64,000 nucleotides of DNA, from the NCBI GenBank assembly GCA_002691205.1, contig NZHD01000110.1, forward strand, positions 1-64,000. Reading direction: 5' to 3'. A model generated the notes under the pieces. It did no database searches and had not been told where the DNA came from. It worked only from the letters and a program-made list of their open reading frames with translations. This document shows positions 24,670-33,409 of this stretch, piece after piece. This stretch comes from Deltaproteobacteria bacterium. GTDB taxonomy: Bacteria; Myxococcota_A; UBA9160; UBA4427. How positions within the stretch are numbered: position 1 is the stretch's first letter; every line of letters begins with the position of its first letter. The translations under genes and the position numbers were made by a program.

Positions 24670-26349
24670 ATGGCAGCCAGTGAGGGCTTGAGCGCCTTGA
24701 ACGTGGATGAAACCCAGAGTCGAAGCTGGCTAGACCACATGCACGACTGGGTCACCACCGTCGACCATAAGAAGCTAGGGATTCTCTATATCGGGAGCGG
24801 ACTCTTGTTTTTTGTCCTCGGTGGACTGGAAGCGAGTCTCATGCGGGCCCAATTGGCCGTACCGGCCAACGACCTCATTGACCCCAAGGAGTTCAACCGC
24901 CTTTTCACCATGCACGGAACCACCATGGTCTTCTTGGTGGGAATGCCCATCGTGACAGGCTTCGGCAATTACCTGATCCCTTTGCTCATCGGCGCCCGAG
25001 ACATGGCCTTCCCTCGGCTCAATGCCTGGGGGTTCTGGATGTTCTTCTTTGGAGGACTGGTTCTTTACCTGAGCTATTTCGCCAGTATGGGACTCTACGG
25101 AGCCGGCACAGCGCCAGATGTGGGCTGGTTCGCGTACTCGCCGCTCACAGGCCGTGCCTTCTCTCGAGGGAATGCAACCGACTACTGGATTCTTGGAATC
25201 CTTTTGAGTGGCTTTGGCAGTATGTCGGGGGCCATTAACATGGTGACCACGTCCATCACTATGCGCTGTCCCGGCATGACCATGCGAAGATTGCCCCTCT
25301 TCGTTTGGATGATGCTGGTGGTGTCCTTCCTCATGTTATTGGCGCTGCCCGTACTCACCGCGGCCCAAGTCATGCTCCTCTTCGATCGATTCTTGGGCGC
25401 CCACTTCTTTGATACCCAAGCCGGCGGCGACGCCGTGTTGTGGCAACATTTCTTCTGGTTCTTTGGGCATCCCGAAGTCTACATTCTCATCATTCCTGGT
25501 TTTGCCTACGCGTCGGAAATCATTCCCGTTTTCTCTCGCAAGGTCATCTTTGGATATGTAACTATGGTCGCCGCAAGTATTTCAATCGGCCTCGTAGCCC
25601 TAGGCGTCTGGGCTCATCATATGTTTACAGTCGGAATGGGCCGTGGGCTCAATATATGGTTTGCACTCATCACCATGGTGGTGGGCATCCCCACCGGAAT
25701 CAAAATTTTCAATTGGATCGCGACCATGTACGGTGGAAAAATTCGATTCAAGGTCCCTATGCTTTTTTCGATCGCATTTATTGGGCAATTCTTAATTGCC
25801 GGACTTACTGGGATCATGCTCTCGGGAGCCCCCTTCGATTGGCAGTTGAGTGACTCCTACTTCGTCGTCGCTCACTTTCATTACGTACTCATCGGAGGCC
25901 TTCTCTTCACCGTATTCGGCGCCTGCTACTTCTGGTTTCCTAAGATGTTCGGGTGGATGATGAGTGAAGTGATCGGTCGCTGGCATTTCGTTCTCTTCTT
26001 CATCGGGTTTCACTTGACCTTTACCACGATGCATATCCAGGGCCTCCTGGGCATGCCCCGGCGCATTTACACCTATGAGCCCGATCGGGGCTGGGCGATT
26101 TGGAATGCGATCACCTCGGCGGGTGTCGCCCTTCAAGGATTGGGAATCCTGTGCTTCTTTTTGGCCATCTTCATGGCCTTCAAACAGAAGAAGCCTGCCG
26201 GTCCCGACCCTTGGGATGCATGGACGCTGGAGTGGACAACTTCTTCGCCGCCTCCGGAATATAATTTCTTAACTCTGCCTGTCGTACGCAGCCGAAGACC
26301 TCTGTGGGATGAGAAGCACCCCGAAGATCCGGATTGGAAACATGAATAG
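24670..26349 (+). CDS. coxA: Cytochrome c oxidase subunit I
   Basis: 559 residues and twelve or so helices. Haem a ligands are His82 and His404, the high-spin haem ligand is His402, and CuB ligands are His267, His316 and His317. Glu269 and Tyr271 in GHPEVY show an A1-type oxidase with the cross-linked tyrosine and the D-channel glutamate. PTGIK (Lys345) is the K-channel lysine. All residues needed for oxygen reduction are present. AGAGGAG lies upstream of the ATG. It reduces O2 to water in the inner membrane and pumps protons, receiving electrons from subunit II. Confidence 0.97.
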   Translation: MAASEGLSALNVDETQSRSWLDHMHDWVTTVDHKKLGILYIGSGLLFFVLGGLEASLMRAQLAVPANDLIDPKEFNRLFTMHGTTMVFLVGMPIVTGFGNYLIPLLIGARDMAFPRLNAWGFWMFFFGGLVLYLSYFASMGLYGAGTAPDVGWFAYSPLTGRAFSRGNATDYWILGILLSGFGSMSGAINMVTTSITMRCPGMTMRRLPLFVWMMLVVSFLMLLALPVLTAAQVMLLFDRFLGAHFFDTQAGGDAVLWQHFFWFFGHPEVYILIIPGFAYASEIIPVFSRKVIFGYVTMVAASISIGLVALGVWAHHMFTVGMGRGLNIWFALITMVVGIPTGIKIFNWIATMYGGKIRFKVPMLFSIAFIGQFLIAGLTGIMLSGAPFDWQLSDSYFVVAHFHYVLIGGLLFTVFGACYFWFPKMFGWMMSEVIGRWHFVLFFIGFHLTFTTMHIQGLLGMPRRIYTYEPDRGWAIWNAITSAGVALQGLGILCFFLAIFMAFKQKKPAGPDPWDAWTLEWTTSSPPPEYNFLTLPVVRSRRPLWDEKHPEDPDWKHE

Positions 26350-26358
26350 GTGGCCCTC

Positions 26359-26943
26359 ATGAGCGAAGCAGTCATTCAGCCAATGGAGGGTTCTCGTTGG
26401 AATCGGGGCCGAGTAGGTATGGCTTGCCTGATTTTCGGCGAGAGCATGTTTTTCAGCATTTTCGTAGTGGCTTACCTCTTCTACGTCGGCAAAAGTGATC
26501 ACGGTCCACAGCCTGCCCAGGTCCTGGAATTTCCCTACCTTGCGACGGCTTGCTTGCTCTCTAGCAGCATCACGGCAGGCTATGCGGTTCGGAGCCTGGG
26601 ACGGTTCGAGTACCTGCGATCGATTTTATCACTGGCTCTCACGATCCTTCTGGGAGCCAGCTTTATCGCTTTTACCGGAATCGAATGGTACGGGTTGATC
26701 TACGAACACGGACTCACCCTCGGAACCAATCTTTTTGGGACCACGTTCTATTCCCTGGTGGGCTTTCACGCCGCGCACGTCATTATTGGCTTGCTCATGC
26801 TTTCTCTGATTTGGGTTTTGCTCTTACTCAAACATGTGAAAGCCGAACATGCGGAACGTTTTGAGCTCGTCACGTGGTACTGGCACTTCGTGGATGCCGT
26901 TTGGATCGTCGTTTTTACGGTCGTTTACATCATCGGAGTGTAG
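26359..26943 (+). CDS. coxC: Cytochrome c oxidase subunit III
   Basis: About 194 residues with five transmembrane helices, the short form common in caa3 and bo3 enzymes. The family pattern is clear: GMACLIFGESMFFSIFV with the conserved Glu, GFHAAHVIIG, and a C-terminal WYWHFVDAVWIVVFTVVY. AGGTGG precedes the ATG at 26359; a GTG at 26350 directly after the previous stop is also open. Subunit III stabilises subunit I and supports proton uptake. Confidence 0.92.
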   Translation: MSEAVIQPMEGSRWNRGRVGMACLIFGESMFFSIFVVAYLFYVGKSDHGPQPAQVLEFPYLATACLLSSSITAGYAVRSLGRFEYLRSILSLALTILLGASFIAFTGIEWYGLIYEHGLTLGTNLFGTTFYSLVGFHAAHVIIGLLMLSLIWVLLLLKHVKAEHAERFELVTWYWHFVDAVWIVVFTVVYIIGV

Positions 26944-26961
26944 AAGAGTGGAGGACTCATC

Positions 26962-27801
26962 ATGACAACAGAAGAAAAAGATGGAATGGAGCTACCGGCC
27001 CCCACGGCGGCCCCTCTTTTCTTTGCGTTGGGTCTGGTTTTCATCATGGCCAGCCTTGTCACAAATGAAATCTTTGCCTTCGTAGGTGCCGTGACTGCTG
27101 TCTGGGGAGCCCTGGGCTGGTGGCGCGAGATGTTGCCCGTCGAACATAAAGAAGCGGTCCCCTTACAGGCCCTTGCTGAGCGAGCCCCCGCCGTCAAACC
27201 GAAATCTCATGCTGTTGAACATTTGGTGATCGGCGAAGAAGGCCACCGGGTGAGATTGCCGCTGGAATACCACCCTTACGCGGCGGGTCTGAAGGGCGGA
27301 TTCGCTGGGGGAATCGCGATGGCGATGGTTGGAGGCGTTCAAGGCCTTGTGACCGCGGGTACGCCCTGGGCCGCGTTCAACGGATTCGCTTCGATTGTCA
27401 TGCCTCTTTTTGGAGCGGCTCCTCCGGCGGATATGGTGAGCTTTCATCCCGCGATCATGGTGGCCGCGCTGGCCGTGCATGTCGCTCTCTCTCTCTTGAT
27501 TGGCATCGTCTATTCCTCTGTTCTTCCCATGCTCCCCGGTCACCCTCGAATTTGGGGGGGCATTGTCGCCCCGGTGGTCTGGACAGCCGCAGGTTGGGCC
27601 GCCATCGGCTTGGTGATGCCCAGTGCTACAAGTGGAATCAGCTGGGGTTGGTTCATCGCTTCTCAAATCGCCTTCGGACTCACAGCGGGCGAGGTCATCA
27701 CACGCAGCACTCCCATCAAGACCTTGCAGTCCTTTACGCTTGCGGGCCGGGCCGGACTGGAAGGGACTGAACAGACTGGATCTGAGGAGGAGGGCTCGTG
27801 A
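26962..27801 (+). CDS. Membrane protein with subunit IV-like N-terminus and extra membrane domain
   Basis: 279 residues. Two helices near the N-terminus (FALGLVFIMASLVTNEIF and AFVGAVTAVWGALGWW) look like the small subunit IV of caa3 oxidases. After a soluble linker with RLPLEYHPYAAG, four further hydrophobic segments follow (GFAGGIAMAMVGGVQG, MVAALAVHVALSLLIG, GIVAPVVWTAAGWAAIG, SWGWFIASQIAFGL). I do not recognise the second part. GGAGG precedes the ATG, and the gene overlaps the next by four bases (GTGA). Position between subunit III and cytochrome c genes argues for an oxidase-associated subunit. Confidence 0.65.
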   Translation: MTTEEKDGMELPAPTAAPLFFALGLVFIMASLVTNEIFAFVGAVTAVWGALGWWREMLPVEHKEAVPLQALAERAPAVKPKSHAVEHLVIGEEGHRVRLPLEYHPYAAGLKGGFAGGIAMAMVGGVQGLVTAGTPWAAFNGFASIVMPLFGAAPPADMVSFHPAIMVAALAVHVALSLLIGIVYSSVLPMLPGHPRIWGGIVAPVVWTAAGWAAIGLVMPSATSGISWGWFIASQIAFGLTAGEVITRSTPIKTLQSFTLAGRAGLEGTEQTGSEEEGS

Positions 27802-28508
27802 AGCTGAAACGACTGTTTGTCGCTCTTTTGATTCCTTTCATGTGGGCCTGCGACGGACTCCCCGGGCGTCCTGATCCGGCCAATCGGTATATCAGGCCTG
27901 AGAATGTCACTGACTTCGGCAGGCTTTATCAAGAAAACTGCTCGGGTTGTCATGGAGCGGATGGACGGCTCGGACCCGCTATTCCAGTGGGCGATTCCAT
28001 CTACCTCGCCCTCGCTAAGACCGAATACATCGAAGCCATTACAAGTAAAGGCATCAACGGAACAAGCATGCCTGCCTTCGCGCTTTCGGAAGGCGGGACG
28101 CTGACCGACAAGCAAATCACCATCATCGCAAAAGGAATGAAAACGCGTTGGGGTAAAACCGGACAGTTCGCAGCAGGCGCCAAGCTCCCCCCTCTGTCAG
28201 TCGAGGAAAATACAAAAGAAGGCAACGCCTCTCGGGGTAAAAAAACTTTTGAAGTATTCTGCGGCGACTGTCATGGCGCTGACGGCCGGGGAACGCCAAA
28301 AGCAGGCTCCGTCGTCGAGCCTCCTTACCTCGCGCTCGTAAGCGATCAAAATTTACGAACCATTACAATTATCGGACGCAGAGATCTTGGCATGCCGGAT
28401 TGGCAAACTGCAGGCAAGCGACCGATGACAAATCAAGAAATTACAGACGTTGTCGCTTGGCTGGCCGCCCAGAGACCTGAACGCCCCTCAAAACGAAATG
28501 CCCACTGA
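27798..28508 (+). CDS. Dihaem cytochrome c, predicted lipoprotein
   Basis: 236 residues with two class I cytochrome c domains, haem sites CSGCH and CGDCH. Candidate axial methionines are in TSMPAF and LGMPDW. The N-terminus ends at FMWACD, a plausible lipobox, so the protein may be tethered outside the inner membrane. It starts at GTG inside the stop of the preceding gene, behind GAGGAGG, implying translational coupling. Placed between oxidase and Rieske/cytochrome b genes, it is a likely electron carrier between those complexes. Confidence 0.9.
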   Translation: MKLKRLFVALLIPFMWACDGLPGRPDPANRYIRPENVTDFGRLYQENCSGCHGADGRLGPAIPVGDSIYLALAKTEYIEAITSKGINGTSMPAFALSEGGTLTDKQITIIAKGMKTRWGKTGQFAAGAKLPPLSVEENTKEGNASRGKKTFEVFCGDCHGADGRGTPKAGSVVEPPYLALVSDQNLRTITIIGRRDLGMPDWQTAGKRPMTNQEITDVVAWLAAQRPERPSKRNAH

Positions 28509-28533
28509 ACGAGTCCCACCCAGGAGAAGTAAA

Positions 28534-29070
28534 ATGGCCGACGATCACGAACATGAACCGCTGCCCCCAGGTCTGCCTCCGGTCACGCGTCGCGGGTTTC
28601 TCTTCACGCTTGGGCTCGGACTTAACGCGGTAGCCGCCGCCTTCGTGGGTGTCCCTATTTTGGGATATATCTTTTCTTCAGTCTTCAAGGAAAAAGCGCA
28701 GCAAGCCTGGATCCCGCTCGGCAACATCGAACAATTTCCTGCAGGACAAACTCGACTCGCTTCTTACCGAAATCCTTTCACCACCCCTTGGGACGGCTTC
28801 GTGGCCGATATTCCGTGCTGGGTCCGAAGAGTCTCCAGTGATCGATTTCAGGTTTTTGCCATCAACTGCGCTCATTTGGGCTGTCCCGTAAGATGGTTCC
28901 CCCAATCGGGACTATTCATGTGTCCTTGCCATGGCGGCGTCTACTATGAGGACGGCTCAAGAGCCTCGGGCCCTCCACCTCGTGGCCTCTATGAATATGA
29001 GTATAGAATCACTAAAGACCGGCTTGAAGTTCGAGGCGGCCAAACTCCCAATCTCTCCGAATCGGTTTAG
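28534..29070 (+). CDS. Rieske [2Fe-2S] iron-sulfur protein
   Basis: 178 residues from the ATG at 28534 (AGGAGAAG upstream; the frame opens earlier). The N-terminus carries TRRGFLFTLGL, a twin-arginine signal followed by a transmembrane anchor, as usual for Tat-exported Rieske proteins. The cluster motifs are CAHLGC and CPCHGG, giving two Cys and two His ligands plus the disulfide cysteines. It takes the first electron from quinol in bc1/b6f-type complexes. The next gene encodes the cytochrome b partner. Confidence 0.95.
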   Translation: MADDHEHEPLPPGLPPVTRRGFLFTLGLGLNAVAAAFVGVPILGYIFSSVFKEKAQQAWIPLGNIEQFPAGQTRLASYRNPFTTPWDGFVADIPCWVRRVSSDRFQVFAINCAHLGCPVRWFPQSGLFMCPCHGGVYYEDGSRASGPPPRGLYEYEYRITKDRLEVRGGQTPNLSESV

Positions 29071-29082
29071 CGGCGGGCGGGC

Positions 29083-30555
29083 ATGAATCTATTTCAGTCT
29101 ACATACAAGTGGTTTGACGACCGTCTCGCTCTCGGGCGTATATACGATCACACGATTGGCCACCGAATTCCTTTCTCGGCCACAAGTTGGTGGTATGTGT
29201 TTGGCAGTGCAACTCTCACCTGCCTCGCTATTCAACTGGTCACCGGGACCTGCTTGGCTCTCGTCTATATCCCAAGCCCGGAAGACGCTTACGCGAGCAT
29301 TGAATACCTCGATTACGAACAAATGTTTGGCTGGTATCTGCGTGGATTGCACTTCTGGGGCTCAAATTTCATGGTCGCCCTAGTCACAATCCATATGATT
29401 CAGGTCTTCCTCTTCGGTGCCTATAAGTACCCGCGAGAACTCACCTGGGTAGTTGGGAGTGGGCTCTTTCTCTGCGTAATCCTGATGGCCTTCACCGGCC
29501 AGAGCATGCGCTTCGACCAGGACGGCTACTGGGGGCTCGAGATTGTCATGTCAATCCTCGGTAGGTTCCCGTTAGTCGGGATGGAATTAACACACCTTGT
29601 CCAAGGCGGACCCATTATTGGAGCCGCCACGCTCTCCAGGTTTTTTACAATTCACGTCTTTGTTGTTCCAGCCGCCATCATCTCACTCCTCGTCGTTCAT
29701 ATCCGCCTTGTTCTGCTTATGGGCATCAGCGAATATCCGGTCGCCGGGAAAAAGATTGACCCAGAGACATATCGCGAAGAATATGATGAAGTCGTCGAGC
29801 GCACAGGCATTCGCTTAATGCCCGAAGGCGGGGGGAAGGATCTGGTCTTCACGGCGATGATCCTGTTCGCCATCGTGCTCTGTGCAGCCATTATCGGTCC
29901 TAAGATTCCAAACGGCCCCGCCGATCCGACGCTCATTTACACTGTTCCACGACCCGATTTTTACTTCCTTTCACTCTTTGCTGTCTTTGCTCTCATGCCT
30001 CCTTATATGGAGAGCTTCGCAATCGTCTACCTGCTTCCTCTCTCCATTGTCATCCTATTTGCTGTGCCCTTTATTTCCCGAGGACGAGAACGACACTGGA
30101 GCAAGCGTCCCGGCGCGGTCATCACAGTCATCCTCGTAATGACCTCTTTGGTCATTCTGGCGTGGGAGGGGATCACCTCGCCCTGGTCGCCTCACATGAA
30201 TGCGTGGAGTGGCGTCCCCGTTCAACCTGAATTTGTAATGGGAAGAACGCCGTTGGAACATGTTGGGGCTACGATCGTCCAAGAAAAGCAATGTCGAAAT
30301 TGTCACTCCATCGATGGCAAGGGAGGCAAACGGGGGCCAGACCTAAGCGGGGTCGCAAGTCGGCTGAACTACAATCAATTGGTCAGACAAGTCCTGCAGG
30401 GGGATGGGAATATGCCCGCTTTTGGTCGCCATCTTGGGCCCTATGAGGTCACGGCTTTAGTGTCATTCCTGCACACCTTGCACCCGAACAATGAACCGCC
30501 ATCAGGCGACTCTGCTCCCGAATATAGTCCGCCCATCGCGACTGACCCCTACTAA
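29083..30555 (+). CDS. b6-type cytochrome b fused to cytochrome c
   Basis: 490 residues: cytochrome b N-terminal half, subunit IV-like half and a C-terminal cytochrome c in one chain. Haem b histidines are spaced 13 residues apart in the first pair (GLHFW to TIHMI) and 14 in the second (TIHVF to VVHIR), the b6-type spacing. The Qo-site motif is PDFYF in place of PEWY. The tail has haem site CRNCH and a likely axial Met in GNMPAFG. With the Rieske protein it would oxidise quinol and pass the high-potential electron through its own haem c. Full fusion of all three parts is uncommon. Confidence 0.93.
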   Translation: MNLFQSTYKWFDDRLALGRIYDHTIGHRIPFSATSWWYVFGSATLTCLAIQLVTGTCLALVYIPSPEDAYASIEYLDYEQMFGWYLRGLHFWGSNFMVALVTIHMIQVFLFGAYKYPRELTWVVGSGLFLCVILMAFTGQSMRFDQDGYWGLEIVMSILGRFPLVGMELTHLVQGGPIIGAATLSRFFTIHVFVVPAAIISLLVVHIRLVLLMGISEYPVAGKKIDPETYREEYDEVVERTGIRLMPEGGGKDLVFTAMILFAIVLCAAIIGPKIPNGPADPTLIYTVPRPDFYFLSLFAVFALMPPYMESFAIVYLLPLSIVILFAVPFISRGRERHWSKRPGAVITVILVMTSLVILAWEGITSPWSPHMNAWSGVPVQPEFVMGRTPLEHVGATIVQEKQCRNCHSIDGKGGKRGPDLSGVASRLNYNQLVRQVLQGDGNMPAFGRHLGPYEVTALVSFLHTLHPNNEPPSGDSAPEYSPPIATDPY

Positions 30556-30567
30556 GCGAGGCTCTGT

Positions 30568-32805
30568 GTGGAGGATGTTCGGCTCTGGAGTAGCCCTTGG
30601 GCCTTTGAACCCTTTCTCCTCTTTTCGATAGGGCTCACGCTTTTTATTTATCTTCGCGGTTTTCGCGTTATTCACAGGCAATTGCCTCAGCGCTTTCCCT
30701 CTTGGCGTCGAAACGCATTTGTCATTGGCCTAGGAATTCTTTTTCTCGCCCTCGCCTCTCCCCTTGATGGTTTGGCCGATCTGCTCCTACAAGCCCACAT
30801 GGTTCAGCATTGGCTATTGATGATGGTCATTCCACCTCTCATCTGGTTTGGCTTGCCTGGTGTTCCCCTCTTGCGCGGCCTCCCTGGTCAAAGTCTCAAA
30901 AGAGGGGTTGGACCTCTTCTCGCCTCGCCTACTCTTCAACGCGTTCTTCGTCTCATCACCCGACCGACTATCGCTTGGTCCATCTGGGCGATCACCACCC
31001 TTCTCTGGCACTGGCCGGGGGCCTATGAAGCGGCTCTTCACTCTCGAGGTTGGCACGACTTCGAACACGCATGTTTCCTGAGCGCTTCCCTCCTGCTCTG
31101 GTATCCCATCATTCGCCCGTGGCCGGCCCAAGACGATGAGGATTATGGGAGCCGATTGATCTACATCGGCGCCATCATGCTTTTTAATACTCTCTTCTCA
31201 GCCACCTTCGCCTTCTCGGGCACGGCTTTTTACGAAACCTACGATCAGATTCCAAAGCCCTGGAACATTTCAGCTGTCAGCGACCAAAACACAGCAGGCG
31301 CCTTTATGTGGATCGCCAGCTCTATTCCCATGCTGATGGCAGCTATCGCTATCATCACAAAATGGCTTTCGCCAACTTATGCTCAAGTCGAAGCCCCGGA
31401 ATTCAGCCCGAAGAACCAGAAGGTCACCTACAAGGTCGCTTCATCAAAGAGGCCCGGATGGCTCTACTCCATGGCTCTTCGAAGGTGGGTACAATTTGGA
31501 CTTCTCTTCCTCGCTGCCGTTATCGTAGCTGATGGCTTACTCGGCCCCTCTACGCCCAGCGCTGAGAATTTGGCAGGCGTCCTCCCGTGGACGTACTGGC
31601 GCGGGTTTGTCGTCATTGGAATCGTGGCCTTCGGAAATATCTTCTGTGCGGTCTGCCCCTTTACCCTGAGTCGCAGACTTGCAGCTCTTATTCTGAGAAG
31701 GCCCTTCGCTTGGCCTTCCTTTTTAAAGAACAAGTGGCTGGCTGTCTCTATTTTCCTCCTCTACCTCTGGGCCTATGAGACCTTTAGCCTCTGGGATAGC
31801 CCTGCATGGACGGCCTGGCTCATCGTGGGATATTTCTCTCTATGTTTTCTCATCGAAGGGCTTTTCCCGCGCGGTACCTTTTGCCGGTATGTGTGTCCCA
31901 TTGGCCAATTTAATTTCACTTCCGCCAGTCTGTCCCCTTTTGAGGTGCAGGCCCTTAACCGAGACACCTGCCGATCTTGCACGACGCAAGACTGCCTCCT
32001 GGGAAATCAAGATCGCCCAGGCTGTCCAACGGATCTCTTTTTACCATCGAAAGCGGGAAATAACGATTGCACTTTCTGTCTTGACTGTGTCCGGGCCTGC
32101 CCTCATGAAAACGCTGCGATCGTGAGGGTATTGCCTGCGCAAGCGATTGGTCAAAATCGAATCGCGCGGCGAACACCAACAATAGATTGGGTCGTGCTCT
32201 GCAGCGTGATTGTCTTCGGAGCCTTCGTGAATGCAGCGGCTATGGTTGCGCCCATTGTTGAAGCAGAGTCCGAGTTTGGGAAAATACTCGGCATTGGCCC
32301 AAGTCTGACTCAAACCATTTGGTTTCTACTTGGATTAATCTTGGTTCCTTTTGCCACCATCACGATGTGCGCAACTTTGAGCCGTAAGCTCTCAAAAACG
32401 TCTCTCTCACTCCGGAGAATTGCGGTCTACTTAGTTCCAGCTTTTATCCCACTGGGGTTTGCGATGTGGCTCAGTCATCTCGGCTTTCATCTGGTCACTT
32501 CGTTTACTTCTATTATTCCGGCCGTCGAACGTGTCGTGACTCAATTCTTCCCAGGATTTTCTACACTCGGTATGGCTCCCTTGGTATGGAACACCGGCGA
32601 CTGGATGAGCGTAGAACTGATCATCTTAGGCATTGGGTTCCTCGTGACCCTTGGAGTCGGATGGCGTCTCTCCCAGGAACTCGCCGAAAAACCTTCCGTT
32701 GCACTCAAACTGGCTCTCCCGTGGGTCGGATTGGCCGCTGTACTCTACTTTACGGGTGCCTGGATATTGCTCCAACCGATGGAGATGAGAGGCATGGTGA
32801 TGTAA
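30568..32805 (+). CDS. CtaG-like assembly protein fused to a NapH/NosR-type polyferredoxin
   Basis: 745 residues from GTG 30568, 12 bp after the cytochrome b gene. Residues 1 to about 265 match the polytopic CtaG/caa3-assembly family (LALASPLDGLADLLLQAHMVQHWLLM). From about 300 on, a second membrane domain carries iron-sulfur motifs: FCAVCP (Cys360, 363), FCRYVCP (Cys439, 443), CRSC-x4-C (Cys468, 471, 476), GCP (Cys486), and CTFCLDCVRACP (Cys501, 504, 507, 511). This is the NosR C-terminal/NapH/CcoG type, with two 4Fe-4S sites. Five or more helices follow. CtaG proteins help insert copper into oxidases, so the fusion may couple metal delivery to electron transfer. It ends directly at the next start codon. 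Confidence 0.85.
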   Translation: MEDVRLWSSPWAFEPFLLFSIGLTLFIYLRGFRVIHRQLPQRFPSWRRNAFVIGLGILFLALASPLDGLADLLLQAHMVQHWLLMMVIPPLIWFGLPGVPLLRGLPGQSLKRGVGPLLASPTLQRVLRLITRPTIAWSIWAITTLLWHWPGAYEAALHSRGWHDFEHACFLSASLLLWYPIIRPWPAQDDEDYGSRLIYIGAIMLFNTLFSATFAFSGTAFYETYDQIPKPWNISAVSDQNTAGAFMWIASSIPMLMAAIAIITKWLSPTYAQVEAPEFSPKNQKVTYKVASSKRPGWLYSMALRRWVQFGLLFLAAVIVADGLLGPSTPSAENLAGVLPWTYWRGFVVIGIVAFGNIFCAVCPFTLSRRLAALILRRPFAWPSFLKNKWLAVSIFLLYLWAYETFSLWDSPAWTAWLIVGYFSLCFLIEGLFPRGTFCRYVCPIGQFNFTSASLSPFEVQALNRDTCRSCTTQDCLLGNQDRPGCPTDLFLPSKAGNNDCTFCLDCVRACPHENAAIVRVLPAQAIGQNRIARRTPTIDWVVLCSVIVFGAFVNAAAMVAPIVEAESEFGKILGIGPSLTQTIWFLLGLILVPFATITMCATLSRKLSKTSLSLRRIAVYLVPAFIPLGFAMWLSHLGFHLVTSFTSIIPAVERVVTQFFPGFSTLGMAPLVWNTGDWMSVELIILGIGFLVTLGVGWRLSQELAEKPSVALKLALPWVGLAAVLYFTGAWILLQPMEMRGMVM

Positions 32806-33402
32806 ATGCCCCTTCCAATGTCTCTTTCAGCTCTCCGCATCTTCATTCTTATGACTCTCACTCTCTCTCTATGGGGCGTGTCCAGAGAAGCCTCCACAGA
32901 CATGGGTTCACTCGTGGCTAAAGGAAGAGTTGATCAATCTACGGTGAGTGTGCTTGCCTCGCCCTCGCCTGTTCGTGTCGGACAGGCTTTTTTTAGCCTT
33001 GTGATCCACGAGCCGCTCAAGAACCGGGGTGATTTGAATAAAAACCTATCCATGGTCTTATCTCCACCTCGCAATGCCCGGCCCGATCACTCTCACCATC
33101 ACTCGCAACCATTACGCGTGAGAGCCTTACGCAGTGAGGGCCGACATCCGGGTATGCTTGGAGCTCTCGTAGAGCTTCCCAGCGCCGGAACTTGGTCCAT
33201 AGAGGTGATCTCCGACACTTCACCGAGTCAAAGTCGCTTCCACTTTGAGCTTGAAGTGGCACCGCCACAACCTCCCTGGGTCGACTACTGGATGGCCTTT
33301 GCTCTTCCGGTTTTAGGCGTACTCATCTTTATCTGGCATCAACGAAGAGTCATCGCTGGCAGCGCTTCTGGGAGTTCGAAGGCTAAAGATTCACAGGCTT
33401 AG
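32806..33402 (+). CDS. YtkA/FixH-like membrane protein
   Basis: 198 residues. The ATG follows the previous stop without a gap, implying coupling. The N-terminal segment (ALRIFILMTLTLSLWG) may be a signal anchor, and a second helix (WMAFALPVLGVLIFIW) is near the C-terminus. Between them lies a beta-sandwich of the kind in YtkA/FixH proteins (SPSPVRVGQAFFSLVIHE, LPSAGTWSIEVIS). A HSHHHSQ cluster in the middle could bind metal. FixH/CcoH stands beside CcoG in cbb3-oxidase assembly loci, so position next to the FeS fusion supports an oxidase assembly role. Confidence 0.65.
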   Translation: MPLPMSLSALRIFILMTLTLSLWGVSREASTDMGSLVAKGRVDQSTVSVLASPSPVRVGQAFFSLVIHEPLKNRGDLNKNLSMVLSPPRNARPDHSHHHSQPLRVRALRSEGRHPGMLGALVELPSAGTWSIEVISDTSPSQSRFHFELEVAPPQPPWVDYWMAFALPVLGVLIFIWHQRRVIAGSASGSSKAKDSQA

Positions 33403-33409
33403 GCAAGGC

